From assembly GCA_902557845.1 (NCBI GenBank), contig CACEBX010000003.1, forward strand, positions 32,296 through 96,295: a stretch of DNA of 64,000 nt, read 5' to 3'. Numbering within the stretch: the first letter of the stretch is position 1; every line of letters starts with the position of its first letter. The notes under the pieces are model-generated. The model made no database searches, was not told where the DNA came from, and saw only the letters and a program-made list of their open reading frames with translations. The translations under genes and the position numbers were made by a program. Origin of the DNA: Rhodospirillaceae bacterium. Lineage in GTDB: Bacteria > Pseudomonadota > Alphaproteobacteria > TMED109. This document shows positions 45,042 through 53,858 of this stretch, one piece after another.

Positions 45042-45866
45042 ATGAGCATTATGCAATATAAGAAAAAAATAATTTTTACAGACTTAGATGAAAGTTTATT
45101 AAAGAATAATAAATTTAATTCAAGAGTTCTAGGTAGTTTTATAAAAAATTTATTAATAGAGAACTTTTCAATTATTGCCATTACCAGTAAAACTTACTTA
45201 GAAGTTTTTGACTTGTTTAAAGAAAACAGTTTAAATTTTCCATTCTCTACAGAAAATGGTGCTGCTTTTTATATACCTACAAATAAAAATTCATATTATA
45301 AAAAAACCAATTCTAAAGCAAAAGAAAGTACTATAATTAAAGAAATATTATTAAAAAAAATTAACAAAAATTACTTTAAATCTATTAAATTAATAGAATA
45401 TTTAGATACAAATAAGCAAATGAACATAACTAAACTTAGTAAGGCAGATATTGATAAATTTATTAAAAGAAAGTATTCAGTTCCAATTTTATGGGAAGGA
45501 AATAATAACTTATTTCAAATTTTTAAAAATGATTTAAAAAAATATAATCTTAAAATAGTTTTTGGAGGTAAACTTTGGAATATATCTGGTAATCATAATA
45601 AGTTAGATGCTTTTAATTTTTATCTTAAAGAGCTCTGTCCTAAATTTATTGAGGATGAAATATTAACTATCGCAATAGGCGATAGTATGAATGATATTGA
45701 AATGTTAAACAAGGCTCAATATTCAGGTATTGTAAAAAATGAAAGTCATATTAAAATAATATTAAATAAAAAAAAAAATATATTTTATAGCAATCTGTCA
45801 GCACCTGAAGGCTGGGTAGAAGTTATTAAAAATATTAAAAATTATATGGAAAAAGATTATTACTGA
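45042..45866 (+). CDS. Mannosyl/glucosyl-3-phosphoglycerate phosphatase (HAD superfamily)
   Basis: 274 residues. HAD motif I IIFTDLDESLL with nucleophile Asp14 and Asp16; a STENGAAFYIP segment after motif II; motif IV AIGDSMNDIEML near 225. This is the MPGP/GpgP subfamily (Cof-type cap). Given the GpgS gene next to it, it should remove phosphate from glucosyl-3-phosphoglycerate to give glucosylglycerate, a compatible solute. Its stop lies within the presumed start of GpgS, so translation may be coupled. Confidence 0.88.
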   Translation: MSIMQYKKKIIFTDLDESLLKNNKFNSRVLGSFIKNLLIENFSIIAITSKTYLEVFDLFKENSLNFPFSTENGAAFYIPTNKNSYYKKTNSKAKESTIIKEILLKKINKNYFKSIKLIEYLDTNKQMNITKLSKADIDKFIKRKYSVPILWEGNNNLFQIFKNDLKKYNLKIVFGGKLWNISGNHNKLDAFNFYLKELCPKFIEDEILTIAIGDSMNDIEMLNKAQYSGIVKNESHIKIILNKKKNIFYSNLSAPEGWVEVIKNIKNYMEKDYY

Positions 45867-47070
45867 CTTTTATCAAAATGGTATTGTTGCTACATTACAC
45901 AACTTAAATAATGTCAACACTAAGGAATTAGAAAAACAATTAGATTATATTGCAGAGGATAAGCCTATGGAATTAATACTTCCATGTCTTTTCTCAGAAT
46001 TAGAATCAGATGCTTTAAAAAATATTTTAAAGAAAATAAATAAAGTTAATTTTTTACAACATATTATAATAGGACTTGATAAAGCAAACCAAGAACAATT
46101 TAAATTTGCTAAAAAATACTTCTCTAGTCTTAATACCTCATTTAGTATTTTATGGAATGATGGGCCTAGATTACAAAAATTACAAAAAGAATTAAATCAA
46201 AAAGAATTGGCAAATGTGGAAGATGGTAAAGGGAAAAATGTTTGGTATTGTATTGGTTTTGCAATCGCAAGAAACTCTGCCGAAGCAGTAGTTTTTCATG
46301 ATTGTGACATCAAAACATACGATGAAAGTATACTAATAAAATTGCTTTATCCTTTATTAAATGAAAGTATGGGATACAGCTTTTCTAAAGGTTATTATTC
46401 AAGATACGCTGATAATAAACTTAATGGAAGAGTAACAAGACTTTTAGTGACACCATTAGTAAAATCTCTTATGAAGTTGTTTGGGAATAATGATTATTTA
46501 GATTTTATAGATGCATTTAGATATCCATTAGCAGGAGAATATGCACTAAAGAAAAACTTATTAAAAGAAATTAGGATACCTAGTGACTGGGGGTTGGAAA
46601 TTGGTATATTATCGGAATTACAAAGAAATAATTCAAATAAATTATGTTGCCAAGTAGATCTTGCAGATAGATATGATCATAAACATCAGGATCTTTCCAT
46701 AGATGATAAAACTAAAGGTTTATCCCGTATGACAATTGATATTACTAAAGCTTTTTTAAGAAAAATGGCAACTCAAGGATATATATTTACTGAAGAAAGC
46801 TTTAGAACTTTAAAGGCAACGTATTATAGGAAAGCATTAGAATATATAGATATTTACAAAGATGATGCTAGTATGAATGGCCTTACATTAGACATAAATT
46901 TAGAAGAAAGAACAGTAGAGTTGTTTGCTGAGAATATTATTAATGCAGGGAAAGCTTTTTTATCTAACCCCATGGAAAAGCCATTTATACCATCATGGAA
47001 AAGAATAGAATATGCTTCTCCTGGGTTTATTAAAAAACTTAGACATGCTGTTCATGATGATAATCAATAA
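45859..47070 (+). CDS. gpgS: Glucosyl-3-phosphoglycerate synthase (GT81 family), apparent ATT start
   Basis: Transfers glucose from an NDP-glucose to 3-phosphoglycerate. The first ATG (45967) would remove a conserved N-terminal block: the same frame upstream reads DFYQNGIVATLHNLN and continues into MELILPCLFSELES. No ATG, GTG or TTG exists between the in-frame stop at 45817 and 45967; an ATT at 45859, with GGA eight bases upstream, would give TDFYQNG, as in homologues, and about 403 residues. Core motifs: IIGLDKANQEQF, LWNDGPRLQ, GKGKNVWYCIGFA, the DxD-like HDCDIKTYD, and GLEIGILSEL. It overlaps the phosphatase gene by 8 bases. Confidence 0.88.
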   Translation: MTDFYQNGIVATLHNLNNVNTKELEKQLDYIAEDKPMELILPCLFSELESDALKNILKKINKVNFLQHIIIGLDKANQEQFKFAKKYFSSLNTSFSILWNDGPRLQKLQKELNQKELANVEDGKGKNVWYCIGFAIARNSAEAVVFHDCDIKTYDESILIKLLYPLLNESMGYSFSKGYYSRYADNKLNGRVTRLLVTPLVKSLMKLFGNNDYLDFIDAFRYPLAGEYALKKNLLKEIRIPSDWGLEIGILSELQRNNSNKLCCQVDLADRYDHKHQDLSIDDKTKGLSRMTIDITKAFLRKMATQGYIFTEESFRTLKATYYRKALEYIDIYKDDASMNGLTLDINLEERTVELFAENIINAGKAFLSNPMEKPFIPSWKRIEYASPGFIKKLRHAVHDDNQ

Positions 47071-47072
47071 AA

Positions 47073-48800
47073 ATGTCAAAAAATTTAGAAAAGAAGGTCT
47101 TTAAAGAAGTTAATGATATTTATTCTTATATTTTAACACCGTTACAAATTAAAAAACTTACTAATAAGATATTTAATACAATAAAAAATGAAAAATATAA
47201 TAAACCTAAAAGAATAAGTCAAAAAGATATATTGCTTATTACTTATGCTGACACTATAAAATCAAAAAATAAAAAATCGTTAGTAGTTTTAGAAGATTTT
47301 TTAAATAATTTTATAAAAAAAACCATAAACACTATACATATTTTACCTTTTTATCCATCAAGTTCAGACGGTGGCTTTTCTGTAAAAGATTTTTTTAAAG
47401 TTGATAAACAACATGGAAATTGGAAGAGCATTAAAAGTATATCTATTAGATATAAGTTAATGATTGATGTAGTTCTTAATCATGGGTCTAGTAAGAGCAG
47501 TTGGTTTAAAAACTTTCTAAATAATAAGGGGGAAGGTAAAGATTTTTTCTATTGTTTAGATACCGAAGTTAATACTAGTCATATTATTAGAGCACGCTCT
47601 CATAAACTCCTGCAAAAATTTAAAACTAACAAAGGACACAAATATCTTTGGTGTACATTTAGCCGGGATCAAATAGATTTTGACTATAGAAACCCTAAAG
47701 TACTTCTAATGTTTATTAAAATTATAAAATTTATTATGAAACAAGGACCTACTATTTTTAGATTAGATGCAGTTGCTTTTTTATGGAAAAGAATTGAAAG
47801 TAATTGTGTAAATCTAGATCAAACACATGCAATTATTAGACTGTTAAGAATTATACTAAGCTACAATAAAAATAAATGTATGATAGTTACAGAGACTAAT
47901 CTACCTTTTTTAGAAAACTTTTCTTACTTTGGCAGGTCTGATGAAGCACATATAATTTATAACTTTTCTTTAGCACCACTAATAATTAATACACTCATAA
48001 AAAGTAACAGTTCTGCCTTTAGAAGATGGAGTATGAGCATGCCTCCAGCAAAAGATAATAATTGTTATCTAAATTTTTTAGCTACTCATGATGGTATAGG
48101 CCTTAGACCATTAGAAGGGATAATAAGTAAAAATAATATAAAAAAACTTATAGCACCTCTTAAAAGTTTTGGTGCAAAACTTACATATAGAAAAGATAAA
48201 GATAATCAATTATCTGTTTATGAGGCCAATATAAGCTTAATTGATGCTATGGCTGGAACAATAAATGGAAAAGATAATTTTACATATGATAGATTTTTTT
48301 GTGCACATGCTATAATGCTATGCTTTGAAGGAATGCCTTCTTTTTATATTCATTCTTTATTTGGGACTAGTAATGATTATGAGCTATTAAAATCGACTAA
48401 AATATTTAGGTCAATAAATAGGCATATTTATGATTACGATTATTTAAAAAAAAAAATTCGTGACTCGAATTCACATATAAGTAAAGTTTATAAACAAATC
48501 ATAACACTTATAGAGGTAAGGAAAAAACAAAGGGCTTTTCATCCTAATGCAACGCAATATACTTTAAATATTAGCAATAATTTTTTTGGATTATGGAGAC
48601 AAAGTATTGATAGAAAACAAAGTATTTTTGCAATTAGTAATGTAACAAATAAAAAACAAGTATTAAGTTTAGATAATATTAATTTACTCAGTATGGAAAA
48701 ATGGTATGACTTACTTTCTTTAAAGAAAATTAATATAGATGACAAAAAATTAACTTTTAAGCCATATCAAACTTTTTGGATTGCAAATAAAAGAAATTAG
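47073..48800 (+). CDS. GH13_18 phosphorylase, probably glucosylglycerate phosphorylase
   Basis: 575 residues, sucrose-phosphorylase-like family GH13 subfamily 18. Catalytic residues: nucleophile Asp232 in IFRLDAVAF, acid/base Glu274 in VTETNLP, and Asp340 in LATHDGIG. LPFYPSSSDGGFSVKDF and MIDVVLNHGSS are also subfamily-typical. With GpgS and the phosphatase upstream (2-base gap to gpgS), the expected substrate is glucosylglycerate plus phosphate, giving glucose 1-phosphate and glycerate, so this operon both makes and recycles the solute. A sucrose-type substrate cannot be ruled out by sequence alone. Confidence 0.88.
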   Translation: MSKNLEKKVFKEVNDIYSYILTPLQIKKLTNKIFNTIKNEKYNKPKRISQKDILLITYADTIKSKNKKSLVVLEDFLNNFIKKTINTIHILPFYPSSSDGGFSVKDFFKVDKQHGNWKSIKSISIRYKLMIDVVLNHGSSKSSWFKNFLNNKGEGKDFFYCLDTEVNTSHIIRARSHKLLQKFKTNKGHKYLWCTFSRDQIDFDYRNPKVLLMFIKIIKFIMKQGPTIFRLDAVAFLWKRIESNCVNLDQTHAIIRLLRIILSYNKNKCMIVTETNLPFLENFSYFGRSDEAHIIYNFSLAPLIINTLIKSNSSAFRRWSMSMPPAKDNNCYLNFLATHDGIGLRPLEGIISKNNIKKLIAPLKSFGAKLTYRKDKDNQLSVYEANISLIDAMAGTINGKDNFTYDRFFCAHAIMLCFEGMPSFYIHSLFGTSNDYELLKSTKIFRSINRHIYDYDYLKKKIRDSNSHISKVYKQIITLIEVRKKQRAFHPNATQYTLNISNNFFGLWRQSIDRKQSIFAISNVTNKKQVLSLDNINLLSMEKWYDLLSLKKINIDDKKLTFKPYQTFWIANKRN

Positions 48801-48829
48801 AAGTTTATAAAAAAAAATAAGAGCATAAG

Positions 48830-49112
48830 CATATTAAATGCAAAGAAAAGTATGTGGTAGACATAAAAACTCTGATTAATCTAGGGTCAGATTTGGAGTA
48901 GGAAGCATCATATTAATATAATAAACTAACTATCTATTATGTTAAGTATAACTTCTATAGCTCCTAGAAATCCTAACTTTTTTCAAAGCTTAATCTAACA
49001 GGTTCGAGTATCGTTACTCCCACCAACTTTCATAAACCTTTCAGGGCATTTGGTTCCAGAATGCATAAACTCTTCATGCGTAATTGTCTATAACTGTCAA
49101 TAAATATTAAGT
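48830..49112. repeat. att-like repeat copy 6 (outermost recognised)
   Basis: Most of the 408-base gap 48801-49208. Right arm: TGGTAGACATAAAAACTCTG, ATTAATCT, CTCCTAGAAATCCTAACTTT. tRNA-derived part about 49000-49024: AGGTTCGAGTATCGTTACTC then CCACC. Left arm: ACCTTTCAGGGCATTTGGTT and, further on, AACTGTCAATAAAT, which matches CCTGTCAATAAAT after copy 1 (about 30496). So this copy keeps more of the original left arm than the middle ones. The remainder to 49208 is AT-rich promoter-like sequence. Confidence 0.75.
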
Positions 49113-49208
49113 TTTTTTATTTTTTATATTATAATTTTAGAATGTATAGAGTTGCATTAATAAATTCTTTATCCTTACATTATTTTATTAATCTACAAAA
49201 AGTAAACA

Positions 49209-49886
49209 ATGATTGAATATTATGTTAACAAGCCTGTAAAAATTACTAATCATTTTAATTATTACAAAGATACTACAATTTGGAACGGAGAGTATAATAT
49301 AATATCGGGAAAACCAACTTTACCTATTAGAGAAAAGTGTGATTTAAGCAATTATACTAAGTATTTAGAGCCAACTAGCGACTACCATTTAAAATACTGT
49401 AATAATGGTCTGTATATGCTTTTTTTTTGTGAAATCAATGTTTTTTATGTAGGAGTTGCTTACGATAATATAAAAGATAGAATATGCAAACATATGGTAA
49501 AACTATTTGGCAGTAATATGGGATCAGGAATAAATCATACTAATGAATCAATAACAAATGAGACAAAAAAAGGATGGCGCTTTTATGCAAAAGAAATTTT
49601 TAAGAAATATAAAAAAGAAAATAAAACATATACATTAGATGATTGTTTTTTGGTTACTATTAATCCCAAAAGCTTAAAAGGCCCTTTGGAAAAATCAGAT
49701 AAAAAACTTGAATTTTTAGAAAAGATATTGAGTGATAGTAAACATAAGTTAATAAATCAAATAACTAATGTTTTAACTAATAATAAATCTGTTTTAGATT
49801 GGCAAAGTTTTAATAAGAAAGAAAGAGGTTTTGAGCATAGTTACAAATTAATAAATTGGGAGAGAAAGATCGTTGAAAATAGTTAA
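49209..49886 (+). CDS. Unknown protein with a possible GIY-YIG-type core
   Basis: 225 residues, Lys/Asn-rich. The segment GLYMLFFCEINVFYVGVAYDNIKDRICKH (about 67-95) follows the GIY-YIG layout: GLY in place of GIY, YVG in place of YIG, with Arg and His at the expected distance. An Asn/Glu catalytic residue further on is plausible (NHTNESITNE). I do not recognise a family beyond that. It lies directly after the last tRNA-Asp repeat, alone on the plus strand, so could be cargo of a further element. Function (nuclease, restriction, homing) is speculative. Confidence 0.5.
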   Translation: MIEYYVNKPVKITNHFNYYKDTTIWNGEYNIISGKPTLPIREKCDLSNYTKYLEPTSDYHLKYCNNGLYMLFFCEINVFYVGVAYDNIKDRICKHMVKLFGSNMGSGINHTNESITNETKKGWRFYAKEIFKKYKKENKTYTLDDCFLVTINPKSLKGPLEKSDKKLEFLEKILSDSKHKLINQITNVLTNNKSVLDWQSFNKKERGFEHSYKLINWERKIVENS

Positions 49887-49898
49887 AAATTTTGTAAA

Positions 49899-50201
49899 TT
49901 AATTTGAACTATAATCTTTAAATACTTCCGCTACTCGTATTCTAAAAGATTTGAAAATTTTTTCTTTCCCCTTGTTTTGAGATACTTGATGTCTCTTGTT
50001 TTTGTGCCAATTCTCAACTGACTGTTTATCTTTCCACGTAGATATTGATACATAGCTATCTTTAACTGCTTTACTTATATATCTTTCAGCACTTATAAAG
50101 CCTTTTTGATTTTTTATTTCTTTATTCAATAATGCTACTTCTTTGAAATATTCATCTGACATATTTGGGTTAGTAGAAAATTGAAAGACGACAATTACCA
50201 T
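49899..50201 (-). CDS. Antibiotic biosynthesis monooxygenase (ABM)-domain protein
   Basis: 100 residues, single dimeric alpha+beta barrel domain: MVIVVFQFSTN, LNKEIKNQKGFISAERYISKAVKDSYVSISTWKDKQSVENWHKNKRHQ. The W-K-D/E...W-x-x-x-x-x-H pattern is usual for ABM/heme-degrading (HmoA/IsdG-like) proteins, where the Trp/His area can bind heme or a small aromatic. Convergent with the preceding gene and divergent from the hydroxylase gene (41-base gap). Exact role unknown. Confidence 0.78.
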   Translation of the reverse strand: MVIVVFQFSTNPNMSDEYFKEVALLNKEIKNQKGFISAERYISKAVKDSYVSISTWKDKQSVENWHKNKRHQVSQNKGKEKIFKSFRIRVAEVFKDYSSN

Positions 50202-50242
50202 AATAATCTTTATTTTTTTAAATTTTATTATATCATAATACT

Positions 50243-50974
50243 ATGAATTACGAAGTTAAGTCTTCTTCAATGTCAGCTAAACAAAGAACATTTAGAGACA
50301 AATACAGAAACCAAGTTCAGGGTTGGTATAATGGATTTCTACATGTTTCATTAATATATGTTATTGGCTTATTGCTTCTATTTTACTATTTTCTTAATTT
50401 AGATAATATAATTTACACAGAATACCTTATTGTCCCGATTACTTTTTTATTTTGTAATTTTTTTGAATGGTTTCTGCATAAAGAAGTTATGCATAAGCCT
50501 AGAAATTTTCCAGGGGCAAGAGCAATATATACTAGACACACTCTGCAACATCATCAGTTTTTTACTGATAAAGAAATGAGGTTTGCCTCCTCAAATGATT
50601 ATAGAGTTACTTTTTTTCCTCCTTATGCATTAATAGTTTTTTCTATAATGGGGATATTTCCATGGTTATTTTTAAATTTTTTATTTTCTTCTAACGTTGC
50701 TTGGCTTTTTGTTTTCACAACAACTTCAATGTATTTGATTTATGAGACCATGCATTATTGCTGTCACATTGAAGATAATTTTTTTGTAAGAAATTTTCCA
50801 TTTATCAATACATTAAGAAGGCACCATATGGCCCATCATGATCAAAAAATAATGATTAAGAATAATATGAACCTAACTTTTCCTATAGCAGATTGGTTTT
50901 TTAATACTTCAGATGTAAAAAGAAGTTTTTTTGGCACTATATTCAATGGATATAACAAGAAGTATGTAAAGTAA
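50243..50974 (+). CDS. Fatty-acid-hydroxylase superfamily membrane protein
   Basis: 243 residues, four to five membrane spans. The histidine clusters of the superfamily are present: FEWFLHKEVMHKP (about 76-88), YTRHTLQHHQFFTD (about 96-109), ETMHYCCHIED (about 173-183) and LRRHHMAHHDQ (about 194-204), which would hold a di-iron centre for lipid or sterol-type oxidation. The substrate is unknown. It is 3 bases upstream of a small membrane protein gene and the TRAP binding-protein gene, so the three are probably one operon, which is an odd combination. Confidence 0.85.
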   Translation: MNYEVKSSSMSAKQRTFRDKYRNQVQGWYNGFLHVSLIYVIGLLLLFYYFLNLDNIIYTEYLIVPITFLFCNFFEWFLHKEVMHKPRNFPGARAIYTRHTLQHHQFFTDKEMRFASSNDYRVTFFPPYALIVFSIMGIFPWLFLNFLFSSNVAWLFVFTTTSMYLIYETMHYCCHIEDNFFVRNFPFINTLRRHHMAHHDQKIMIKNNMNLTFPIADWFFNTSDVKRSFFGTIFNGYNKKYVK

Positions 50975-50977
50975 TGT

Positions 50978-51175
50978 ATGCCTAATAAAATTAAGTTTAT
51001 TATAACTTTTTTAGTAGCCTTAATAATAATTTTAATATTTTATAAACATTTTTTGTTAAATGATTTATTTAAAAGTATAATAATCTTACTTATAGGTATT
51101 ATTATGATAATTGGTCTTTGGGTACTTCCTGAAGCAACTGGAAAAATGAAAGAAAATAATGATAAAAAAAAATAA
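50978..51175 (+). CDS. Small two-span membrane protein, unknown function
   Basis: 65 residues with two predicted membrane segments (IKFIITFLVALIIILIFY and SIIILLIGIIMIIGLWVL) and a charged C-terminal tail ending in KKK. Too small to be the DctQ-type small TRAP permease (about 160 residues, four spans). Starts 3 bases after the hydroxylase stop and overlaps the TRAP binding-protein gene by 17 bases, which supports it being real. Confidence 0.65.
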   Translation: MPNKIKFIITFLVALIIILIFYKHFLLNDLFKSIIILLIGIIMIIGLWVLPEATGKMKENNDKKK

Positions 51176-52301
51176 ACTTTTACATAGAAGATTGCTTCTC
51201 AGATCAGGACTATTAGTAGGATGCACTTCATTATTGTTTTCTTGTAAAGACAAAGGTCAAAATAAAAAACTTTCAGGAATAACTCAAACAAAAAAAAATA
51301 TTTTCAATCTTAAAATGGTGACAACATGGCCCAAAGATTTTCCAGGTCTTGGTACTAGTGCTAATAGATTAGCAAAAAAAATAAATAAAGCCAGCCAAGG
51401 ACAAATTAATATAAAAGTATTTGGTTCAGGTGAATTAGTCCCAGCTTATGAATCTTTTGATGCGGTAAGAAATGGAGTTGTTGATATGTGTCATGACTCA
51501 CCTTATTACTGGATATCTAAGCACCCTGCAACAGTTTTTTTCTCAACTCTTCCATCTGGATTGAGTGCATTAGAGCAAACTTCCTGGCTTTTATATGGAG
51601 GAGGGGAACAATTATGGAAACAGCTATACGATAGGTTCAATTTAGTAGCATTTCCTTCAGGAAATGCTGGTTTGCAGATGTTTGGATGGTTTAAAAAAGA
51701 AATAAACTCGATGGAAGACTTGAAAGGATTAAAAGTTAGAATGTCTGGAATTCATGCTGAAGTTCTTAATAGACTAGGGGCTATTACTGTAAATATTCCC
51801 GGAGGGGAAATTATGACATCTCTTCAAGCAGGAGTAGTAGATGGAGTAGAATGGGGAGGGCCTTGGATGGATCTTGCTTTTGGTTTTCATAAAATAGTTC
51901 CTTATTGTTATGGACCAAGCTTGCATGAACCTGGTCTAAATACTTCATTAACTATTAACAAGCAAATATATGAGACAATGTCAGAAGACCTAAAGAATAT
52001 TATAAAACTATGTTGTTATTCTGAAATTTCTGAAAGTTTAGCTGAATTTAATTATAGAAATACTATCTTGTATAAACAACTTTTAGAAAAGCATAAAGTT
52101 AAGTTTAGAATTCTTCCAAAAGATATTATTAAAGCTTGGATTGAAAACAGTGAGATAGTAATAAAAGAAATTGCTGAAAAGGATGATATATCGAAAAAAA
52201 TATATAAGAGTTGGAATAATTTTAGAGCAAGTTCAAAGAATATATCTAAATATTATGATTTGGGTTTTTTGCAAGCAAGAAATGACTATTCTAAGCTATA
52301 A
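51159..52301 (+). CDS. TRAP transporter solute-binding protein (DctP family)
   Basis: 380 residues. The N-terminus has twin arginines (HRRLLLRSGLLVG) and a lipobox-like LLFSC (about residue 29), suggesting a lipoprotein, possibly Tat-exported. DctP-type marks: GELVPAYESFDAVRNGVVDM (about 90-110), ISKHPATVFFSTLPSG, the carboxylate-binding region LKGLKVRMSG (about 188) with conserved Arg, and QAGVVDGVEWGGPWMD. No DctQ/DctM permease genes are adjacent. The TTAQ-like mannitol/chloroaromatic-type group is possible. Related to the second binding protein at 63025 (same ISKHK/GGE/EWAGPWPDM layout). Confidence 0.9.
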   Translation: MIKKNKLLHRRLLLRSGLLVGCTSLLFSCKDKGQNKKLSGITQTKKNIFNLKMVTTWPKDFPGLGTSANRLAKKINKASQGQINIKVFGSGELVPAYESFDAVRNGVVDMCHDSPYYWISKHPATVFFSTLPSGLSALEQTSWLLYGGGEQLWKQLYDRFNLVAFPSGNAGLQMFGWFKKEINSMEDLKGLKVRMSGIHAEVLNRLGAITVNIPGGEIMTSLQAGVVDGVEWGGPWMDLAFGFHKIVPYCYGPSLHEPGLNTSLTINKQIYETMSEDLKNIIKLCCYSEISESLAEFNYRNTILYKQLLEKHKVKFRILPKDIIKAWIENSEIVIKEIAEKDDISKKIYKSWNNFRASSKNISKYYDLGFLQARNDYSKL

Positions 52302-52305
52302 AAAT

Positions 52306-53163
52306 TTAGATATGCTTTCTTTTTTCAACTAAATTTTTAAATTTTTCCAATTCTGACTGATCTACATTATAAGAATGGTCTTTATCAGGAAATTTTTCAT
52401 TTTTTACTTCTTCTATAAAACTTTTTAGTCCTGAAACTGCTATTTCAGTTAATTTAGAATATCTTTTTGTAAACTTAGGTTTGAAGTCAGTAAAGACTCC
52501 TAATAAATCATATCCTAAAAGTATTTGTCCATCAGTTCCATTACCTGCTCCTATTCCTATTGTAGGAATTTCTAATTGACTTGAAATTATTCTTGCTATT
52601 TCAGCTGGTACTGCTTCAAATTCTAGCATAAAGCAACCTGCGTCTTGTATTGCAAGAGCATCTTCCAAAATTTTCATAGCAGACTCAGATGTTTTCCCTT
52701 GAATTTTAAAACCTCCAAACATAGCAACAGTGTGAGGAGTGAGGCCTATATGAGATGCTGTTGGTATGCCCGAGTCGATTAATTTTTTTAGAATATTAGC
52801 TTGGCTTTTACCACCTTGTGGTTTTACTGCATCACAATTAGCTTCTTGCATAAACCTTGTTGCGTTTTTCAGAGCATTTTCTTCAGTATTGTAACTTTGA
52901 TAAGGCATACAGCCTAAAACAAAAGTATTTGGCGCACCTTTTCTTATAGCAGACGCATGTAAAATCATCATGTCCATAGTGGCAGGTATAGTATTAGGGT
53001 ACCCGTGAGCAGTCATTGCTAAGCTATCACCAACTACTGCAACATCCACACCAGCCATTTCTGCCCATTTTGCAGATGTATAATCCGTTACTGATACATA
53101 TACAAGCTTTTCTTTAGTTAGTTTTGTATTTTTTATATAGTGAATTGATAATTTATCTTTCAT
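52306..53163 (-). CDS. panB: 3-methyl-2-oxobutanoate hydroxymethyltransferase (PanB)
   Basis: Adds a hydroxymethyl group from methylenetetrahydrofolate to 2-oxoisovalerate to make ketopantoate for CoA synthesis. 285 residues. VSVTDYTSAKWAEMAGVDVAVVGDSLAM (metal-binding Asp, about 24-52), SHIGLTPHTVAMFGGFKIQGK (about 142-162), LEFEAVPAEIARII with the conserved Glu (about 183) and IPTIGIGAGNGTDGQILLGYD. The core is complete, but the substrate lid ILHASAIRKGAPNTFVLGCMPYQSY differs somewhat from E. coli PanB (VVADLPF region). panC is not nearby. Homologues in catabolic clusters act on other 2-oxo acids, so pantothenate synthesis is likely but not certain. Confidence 0.85.
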   Translation of the reverse strand: MKDKLSIHYIKNTKLTKEKLVYVSVTDYTSAKWAEMAGVDVAVVGDSLAMTAHGYPNTIPATMDMMILHASAIRKGAPNTFVLGCMPYQSYNTEENALKNATRFMQEANCDAVKPQGGKSQANILKKLIDSGIPTASHIGLTPHTVAMFGGFKIQGKTSESAMKILEDALAIQDAGCFMLEFEAVPAEIARIISSQLEIPTIGIGAGNGTDGQILLGYDLLGVFTDFKPKFTKRYSKLTEIAVSGLKSFIEEVKNEKFPDKDHSYNVDQSELEKFKNLVEKRKHI

Positions 53164-53250
53164 ATTTTAATAGTATCAAAAAAAAATAAAAGTGTAATAT
53201 GTGATTATAAATTAACTAGCAGAAAACTTCAAAATAGTTATTCAAATTAA

Positions 53251-53760
53251 CTATAGAATATCTTCTATCGCTTTTATGGCCGCAGCTGCACATGCTTCAT
53301 CTTGATCTGCTGTAGCTCCACTTATACCTATAGCACCTAGAAGGTGCCCTTCTTTTGTCTTAATAGGCAATCCTCCTGCAAAAGCAACTATATCTTTTGA
53401 ATGAGCCAACCCTGGAGCTCTTCCAGGCTTGCCATCTTTTTTTCCATATACAATTTCTTCTATTTTTCTAGTGGGAAAGGGAATGCCAGCAGATGACTTT
53501 GCCTTCTTTTGAGCTATATCTATACTTAGTAAATAAGCATTGTTTTGCCTTCTAAACAATACTAAATCTCCACCACTATCCACTATTGCAATATTAACAG
53601 GATTATAACCATGTTTTTTTTGATCTTTTTCACAAGCATCTGCCATCTCTTTTGCTAAAGATAGATTTATTACAGGTTTTAACTCTAAGGAAAGGTTTTT
53701 TGAATAAGAGTTAAGGGGGAAAGCAAAAATTAAAAAAATATTAAATAGTTTATAAATCAT
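53251..53760 (-). CDS. Secreted GlcG/HbpS-family heme-binding-type protein
   Basis: 169 residues with a signal peptide (MIYKLFNIFLIFAFPLNSYS). The body is a single GlcG/HbpS domain: VNLSLAKEMADACEKDQKKHGYNPVNIAIVDSGGDLVLFRRQNN, IDIAQKKAKSSAGIPFPT, and the glycine-rich GGLPIKTKEGHLLGAIGISGATADQDEACAAAAI near the C-terminus. Family members bind heme or cobalamin, or are encoded near oxidised-substrate pathways; many are periplasmic. Separated from panB by 87 bases; its own promoter is possible. Ligand unknown. Confidence 0.82.
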   Translation of the reverse strand: MIYKLFNIFLIFAFPLNSYSKNLSLELKPVINLSLAKEMADACEKDQKKHGYNPVNIAIVDSGGDLVLFRRQNNAYLLSIDIAQKKAKSSAGIPFPTRKIEEIVYGKKDGKPGRAPGLAHSKDIVAFAGGLPIKTKEGHLLGAIGISGATADQDEACAAAAIKAIEDIL

Positions 53761-53858
53761 GAAATCCTCATATATTAAAGAATTATTATTATTTATTATA
53801 ATAAATATTTTCTATTAAACTAGAAATTTATTATATACTACTATTAAGACTAAAAAAT

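Noticed and set aside
53761..53858. AT-only inverted repeat between the GlcG-like gene and the 91-residue gene
   Set aside because: Could form a weak hairpin, but at this base composition it is expected by chance and has no T-run arrangement that would make a convincing terminator.
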